Below are positions 59,481 through 64,000 of a DNA stretch of 64,000 bases, piece by piece. The notes below the pieces were generated by a model. It worked only from the letters and a program-made list of their open reading frames with translations, was not told where the DNA came from and did no database searches. Made by a program: the position numbers and the translations under genes. The DNA is from Rhineura floridana. Its lineage: Eukaryota > Chordata > Lepidosauria > Squamata > Rhineuridae. Location: assembly GCF_030035675.1 (NCBI RefSeq), contig NC_084499.1, positions 16,378,239 through 16,442,238 on the forward strand, in the 5' to 3' direction. Position 1 is the stretch's first letter, and each line of letters opens with the position of its first letter.

Positions 59481-59901
59481 TAGGGATGGAAAGATCTGTC
59501 CATGTAGGTTCTCTCAAGTTGTCAGTTTTTCAATGTTAATTTCGGTTTCTCCCCATTTCTGCAGCAATTTGTGATTTTTCCTTTTAAATCCTCATGAAAA
59601 TTCTCCAGCCATTGTAGTACAAATTTTAACACATTTTTGAAGGCCATGTACACATTTCTGCAAGCCATTTCTCAGCACGTGCAAATATTTTTGCATGTTA
59701 TTTTCACTCAAGTATTCTTTTTGTACGCACACTGCCCCTAACGCATGCATTTTGGTAAACACTGTTCGGTTGGCGAACTGCTTCGCAAAATTAAAATCAT
59801 TGCCAGTTTCGAAGGATTGGTTCTCATATTGTTTTGGAAAGTGCGGATTCGATAGATTTGCCTTGAAATGCAAACTGAATCAAATTTCTCGCACATCCCT
59901 A
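59481..59901 (+). mobile_element. hAT-like MITE, family N1
   Basis: It runs from tagggatggaaagatctgtc to acatcccta with the family interior. The flanking eight bases do not match, so the target duplication has decayed or been lost. Confidence 0.7.
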
Positions 59902-60251
59902 CTCACCAGTGGCATTCACACACATCCGCTGAAAGTTGCCCATGAGGTCATTGAGCCCTCAGGCTGAAAAATTCTGCACACTATAAAATTCTGTAACAAA
60001 TTCTGAAAGTAACTGTCAGTATCTGATTCAGTACACAGCACACAGATATAACATCAATGTGTAGCAGTTTGATGATGGCACATGCTGAAGCATCAGGTGA
60101 TCTCTGCAATGGTCAGAAATATATGGATGTTAAAGAGAACTGGGGGCATAGTGGAATCTGGTAATACCCCAAGTATCAGTTTCCGAGGGGGGACAGCAGT
60201 AGCAGTCTCCCGGTAATAACACGAGGCAGGATATCTGTGAGTAGGATTAGA

Positions 60252-60662
60252 GTTGGGGGAGAAATTTGATCCCGTTCACATTTAAAGGCAAATCTACCTA
60301 ATGCACACCCTCAGAGACAATACGCCAACTGAAACACAGCCATCCTTTGAAATGTGCATTACCCAGAATTTTGTAATGCAGTTCTTCAGCCAATGAATGT
60401 GGACAAAAATGCATACACTAGGGTAAGGTGTGCGTAAAGATGCATATACTAGTGAAAAATAACATACCCAAATGTGTTAGGGGAAATTGCTTTGCCAAAT
60501 CGTGTATAATAGACAAAGTTGCATTAAAACACTGGTGAATTTGATGAGGACCTTTTAAAAAAAAAACAATCTCCCACTGATGTGCGAATGTGGAGAACTG
60601 AATTTAAGATTGGGAAAATGAGAATCTTAGAGGAACTGAAACTGACAAATTTGACCATACCT
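60252..60662 (-). mobile_element. hAT-like MITE, family N1
   Basis: The reverse complement follows the family order ('cagttccctaca'-like text, 'cctcatcaaattcaccagtg', 'gaatgtgaacgggatcaaat'). Ends are diverged. Confidence 0.6.
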
Positions 60663-60731
60663 GGTTTCTTGCTGGTTCTCTGGGTTGGCAAAGTCCAACC
60701 ACCTTGTCAAACAAAGCTGTCTCTCGTTGGG

Positions 60732-60935
60732 AACATAAGAAAGCTGCCTTTTCTGAGCCAAACCATTGGTCCATCTAGCTCAGTATTGTCTACGCTGACT
60801 GGCAGTGGCTCTCCAGGATTTCAGAGAGGAAATCTCTCCTAGTCCTACCTGGAGATGCCATCAGGGAATGGGGATTGAATTTGAGATCTTCTGCATGCAA
60901 AGCAGATGTTCTCTCGTGGAGCTACGGCCCTTCAC
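60732..60935 (-). mobile_element. tRNA-derived SINE (SINE-B), full length
   Basis: The reverse complement has the head 'gtagctccacgagagaacat' and 'tttgcatgcagaagatctca', then the body, ending 'aaaggcagctttcttatgtt'. Confidence 0.75.
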
Positions 60936-60939
60936 ATGG

Positions 60940-61300
60940 AGCATTTTGCACAAAGTTGGAGGTGGGAACCTTTGTCCTTCATAGCTGTTCCCACCTCTGG
61001 GTGTGGACAGGTGAGTGATTTGGGGCAGAGTCACCTGTGTGAGTCACAGCAGCTCTGCCCTAGGCAAGCTCCACTAGCAAATAAAGTATTTATAGCCCAG
61101 GAAGGGTTGGAAAAAGGACAAATAAAATCAGTTAAGCGGATCTCCGAGAAGCTAAAAAAATCACGGCGAGAACTTCGTTCCGCACATCTCGACATTCTGT
61201 GCCTTGAGAAGCCGCCAACGGAGGAATTCATTATCCTAAATATCACCCTTGTGAGCTGATTGTAGGTGCAGCCGTATCCGTGGAGTCCCTGGGATTTCTT
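60940..61300. other. No gene recognised
   Basis: An open frame runs through 60906-61259 with an unfamiliar translation (a Lys/Arg/Ser-rich segment near its end). It may be intron or upstream sequence of the torsin-4A-like locus. Confidence 0.35.
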
Positions 61301-61319
61301 TACAGTATTGGCCAGTTGA

Positions 61320-61784
61320 ATGATGCCAGTCACTGCAGATGCACCCATTGCTGGAGAACACTCGGCGGTCAGTGCTTTGGCGAGCTGTCCTTCATTCCCA
61401 CCTGAGAGGTTTCCTGGCCCCGCAGCTCGGAGGGGAAGAAAACCTAGCCGAGTGCTGTATCCTCCGCTGAGGAGGAAACGTTGGTGCAGGGAGCAGGCGG
61501 ACCCTGCCAAAAGGTGGCTTCTGTTTTTCGCTGGAGTCGTTCTCCTGCAAGTTCTGATGGAGGAGCCTGCTCAGGAGAGAGAGGGTCTCCCTGAGGACCA
61601 GCTGCTTGGTGCATCCTCAGGTACCCACCCTGTCAAGGCTCTGTCCAATTATTCGGGAGAAGAAACTGCACAAAGAGAGAGAACATCAGATGTGAAGAGA
61701 GATCCTAGCTTGGGGGACAGGACAGCTCCACTCCAGCAAACGTGCTGGATGGGACCCAGCCTCCAAAGCAGAAGAGGGTCCTAA
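61320..61784 (+). CDS. Torsin-4A-like N-terminal segment (partial gene or pseudogene)
   Basis: The 154-residue frame has RVLYP at 44-48 and a hydrophobic segment AKRWLLFFAGVVLLQVL at 63-79. In TOR4A these are RVLYP at 102-106 and AKRCLLLLIAIICFQIL at 121-137. The distance between the two blocks is identical in both, with no gap. Both exons also start at an acceptor shortly before the ATG (here 'ttctttacag', AG at 61304-61305). The AAA+ domain is absent: after residue 80 the translation is unfamiliar and acidic. A possible donor, cctcag followed by gtaccc, lies at 61621, so later exons could lie outside the window. It is in the same orientation as TOR4A, 10 kb downstream. Alternatives are a decayed tandem duplicate or a short membrane protein. 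Confidence 0.55.
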   Translation: MMPVTADAPIAGEHSAVSALASCPSFPPERFPGPAARRGRKPSRVLYPPLRRKRWCREQADPAKRWLLFFAGVVLLQVLMEEPAQEREGLPEDQLLGASSGTHPVKALSNYSGEETAQRERTSDVKRDPSLGDRTAPLQQTCWMGPSLQSRRGS

Positions 61785-62625
61785 ATAATTAATGTACACA
61801 AAGCTGGTTTGGCCACAATCCTGGGAACAGGAACAGGTGCTGACAGTGGTGTAGCAGAAGAAGATCGTGAAGCTCTGAGACATTTCCCCCCCCCAGAGAA
61901 GGAGCAGTGATGTCATCTGCCGGAGCACTGGGCTCACTGAGGGATGCTCCTTGTTCTGGCAAGTGAAGGAGATGATAACGAGGCTTTCAAGTTGTGTGAC
62001 AGCTTAGCAGAGAGGAAGTCAGAGAATGAAGGCAATCGTCAAGCAGAGACTTGGACGCTTCTTTGCTTTTCTTTGATGGGGGTTCCTGCTTCACGCTAGC
62101 AGTCTAAACAGTAACCTTGCTTTGTAAGGACTGTCAACGTTTCTAATTAAAAGCCAAAGGCTGCCTGTCAGCTGGCTGAAGTTCTTTGGTTAGAGCTCAA
62201 TATGTTTCACGAGTCGAACCTATGCAAGAAGAAGTTAGCACTGCTTTTAATGGAGAGTACTCCTGGGGAATTATGCATAGGATTGCTGTCATGCTGATCC
62301 TAATAAGTTGGGCAGCATGCTATATATTTCTGCTCTCTCTGTGTGTGTATGTGACTATATCTCTGTATAATATAAATTGAATAAATAGAGCTGCGTGCAA
62401 TTTTAGACTCTCCTTGCGGGCAGAGGACTTTCATGAGTTGCTCCTGTACTTCTAAATGGACCGCTGCACAACTGGACACCAATCCTCGAAGTCCTGCATC
62501 TGACGTTCTGCGGCGAGGACTTAGCAGACGCCCAAGGAGAGCTCTCCACTTCCATATTGGGTCACTGATTCATGATGAGTTGTTCAGAAAGAGCTCCTAG
62601 GAGAATGGGACAGACCAACTGTAGT
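61785..62625. other. No further torsin exon or other gene seen
   Basis: I looked for Walker A, Walker B or GCK-like coding in all frames and saw none. The interval is unique-looking with short frames. Confidence 0.4.
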
Positions 62626-62627
62626 TA

Positions 62628-62775
62628 TCATTGCTCAGTGGTCGAGCACCCGTTTTGCATGCTGAAGATCCCAGGTTCAATTCCTGGCATCTCAAGGTAG
62701 GGCTGGGAATGTCACCTGTCTGAAGCCCTGAAAATCTGCTACCAGGCAGTGTAGGCGATACTTAGCTTGGCAGGA
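62628..62775 (+). mobile_element. tRNA-derived SINE (SINE-B)
   Basis: The head 'attgctcagtggtcgagcac' and 'gatcccaggttcaattcctg' precede the body 'ggcagtgtaggcgatactta'. Confidence 0.75.
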
Positions 62776-62854
62776 AAGGAGTGGAATCTATGTTTGTTTC
62801 TTGGCTGAAGTGGTGCAGTTCAGGAATGGGGGAGAAACGCAATTCAGCTTGCAA

Positions 62855-62998
62855 TTTGTTTTTTTTAATTGTTTTTTTTAGTGTTTTTAAATTTGTATAT
62901 TTGTTTTTAAAGTTTTTAATTGTTGTAAACCACCCAGAGAACTTCGTCTATGGGGCGGTATACAAATGTTAATAATAATAATAATAATAATAATTAAT
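62855..62998 (+). mobile_element. L2-like LINE 3' terminus
   Basis: 'aattgttgtaaaccacccag', 'agaacttcgtctatggggcg' and 'gtatacaaatgtt' are followed by an AAT repeat (62970-62992), the typical end of this LINE. Confidence 0.7.
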
Positions 62999-63004
62999 GC
63001 AAAA

Positions 63005-63797
63005 CTACTTAATTCACAGTTCCCAAAACCAGGCGCAAACTGAAATGCAGGTACCCTTCAAAGTTCATACTTTGCCAAAATCTGCGATGCACCTCTTCAG
63101 CCAAATAATGTTTACAAAAGGGTAAAGTGTGCATAAAAATGCATATATTAGTGAAAATAACATACACAAATGCATTCTGTTAGGGAAAAATGCTTACAAA
63201 AATGTCTATATCAGGGTAAATTGCACATCAGAAGAAATTCGCACTAAAACGCTGATGCATTTTTGTGAGAACTAAGGATGGGGGAGGAATTGGATTTAAG
63301 GGTGAATTTATCAAATCTGCATTTTCCGAAACAACCTGAGGACCAAAACGCAGCCATCTTTTGAAATTTGCACTCACCTGAATTTTGCGATGGATTCCTC
63401 CAAAGTTTTGCAAAAGTGTGTATCTTAGGGGAAAATGTGCATAGGAATTAATATATTAGTGACAATAACATACAAAAATGTATTACATTAGGAGAAATGT
63501 GTATATTAGTCAAAACCGCATGCAAAAATGGGCTTAGTGGGTGAAATTCTTGCTAAAATGCTGGAGAATTTTCATGAGATTAAAAAAATTGGAAATTGCT
63601 GCAGAAATGTGGAGAATCAAATTTAAGACTGGAAAAATGAGAAGCAGATAGAACTGAAATTAACATATCCTTCCATCCCTAGTGAGGACTATACAAACAA
63701 TAGCAGATGGGGAAATGTGGAAAACTGAACTTAAAGATGGGAAGAATTAGAAGCTGTGAGAGAAACTGATATTGACAGATTCGTCCATCCCTTAGTG
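63005..63797 (-). mobile_element. N1 hAT-like MITE interrupted by a second N1 copy
   Basis: The outer copy is 63005-63272 plus 63682-63797, ending near 'tcgtccatcccttag'. The inner N1 copy splits it. Outer sequence resumes in order after the inner element ('gcagatggggaaatgtggaa', 'agatgggaagaattagaagc'). Confidence 0.65.
63273..63681 (-). mobile_element. hAT-like MITE, family N1, inner copy with 7/8 duplication
   Basis: The termini are taaggatggg and ccatcccta. The flanks gtgagaac (63265-63272) and gtgaggac (63682-63689) match at seven of eight bases. It was inserted into another N1 copy in the same orientation. Confidence 0.75.
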
Positions 63798-64000
63798 CAG
63801 TAAAGTAATTTTAGACTCTTGATTTAATGGCCTTATGCTTTCCTCTTGAGATGGTAACGTGTATGATTTTGCTTCAAAATGGGATTGCCAGCCCTGTTGC
63901 CTTTGGGGACCCTCCTGCTTATTCTGTTGAAAGGCCCCCCGACCTTTGCCCTAAAGTCCTTTCAAGATGGTACCAAGGCTGAGCTCTGGCATCTTATACC

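Overview
The window looks like a gene-poor stretch of a squamate reptile genome, probably a lizard. I infer this from the repeats. There are many tRNA-derived SINEs, including one kind with a Bov-B-type tail. Bov-B, CR1 and L2-like LINE ends, an L1-type ORF1 and dense short hAT-like and palindromic DNA transposons also occur. Splice sites and intron sizes are vertebrate-like. No bacterial operon, CRISPR array or recognisable provirus was seen.

Four host loci can be supported. (1) RPL35, ribosomal protein L35 of the large subunit, lies on the plus strand at 16232-21889 in four coding exons that join in phase to 123 residues. About 1.3 kb upstream is a CpG-rich promoter on the minus strand, with a probable noncoding first exon and a good splice donor at 14462-14463. 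That gene is not identified. Its putative first intron holds a 2.5-kb C-rich (G-rich in the transcript) degenerate tandem array at 11890-14440. (2) A SCAN / four-C2H2-zinc-finger gene lies at 28604-32771 in three coding exons that join in phase to 419 residues. (3) TOR4A, an AAA+ torsin ATPase, lies at 49925-51169 in one coding exon of 414 residues. (4) At 61320-61784 an open frame repeats the N-terminal RVLYP / transmembrane signature of TOR4A with the same spacing but has no AAA+ domain in the window. It is either a decayed tandem duplicate or the first coding exon of a paralogue running past the window.

Layout: 1-11.8 kb is repeats and sequence without recognised genes; 11.9-14.9 kb is the C-rich array and CpG promoter; 15.3-16.0 kb is a Bov-B insertion beside a palindrome; 16.1-22 kb is RPL35; 22-28.4 kb is repeats; 28.5-33.3 kb is the SCAN zinc-finger gene; 33.4-49.8 kb is dense LINE/SINE/MITE sequence, including a complete-looking 2.0-kb ORF1-only retrotransposon (34943-36943, 17-bp target duplications), an L2-like LINE with an open 287-residue C-terminal RT frame and a large palindrome with four YY1-like motifs; 49.9-51.5 kb is TOR4A; 51.5-64 kb is repeats plus the torsin-4A-like fragment.

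The host genes show no sign of acting in a common pathway: translation, transcriptional regulation, and nuclear-envelope/ER chaperone ATPase. I found no convincing new multi-gene system. The best leads are the torsin-4A-like fragment, the ORF1-only retrotransposon and the YY1-motif palindrome. All repeat family names rest on recognition by eye, and most repeat boundaries are approximate (tens of bases) unless a target duplication is stated.
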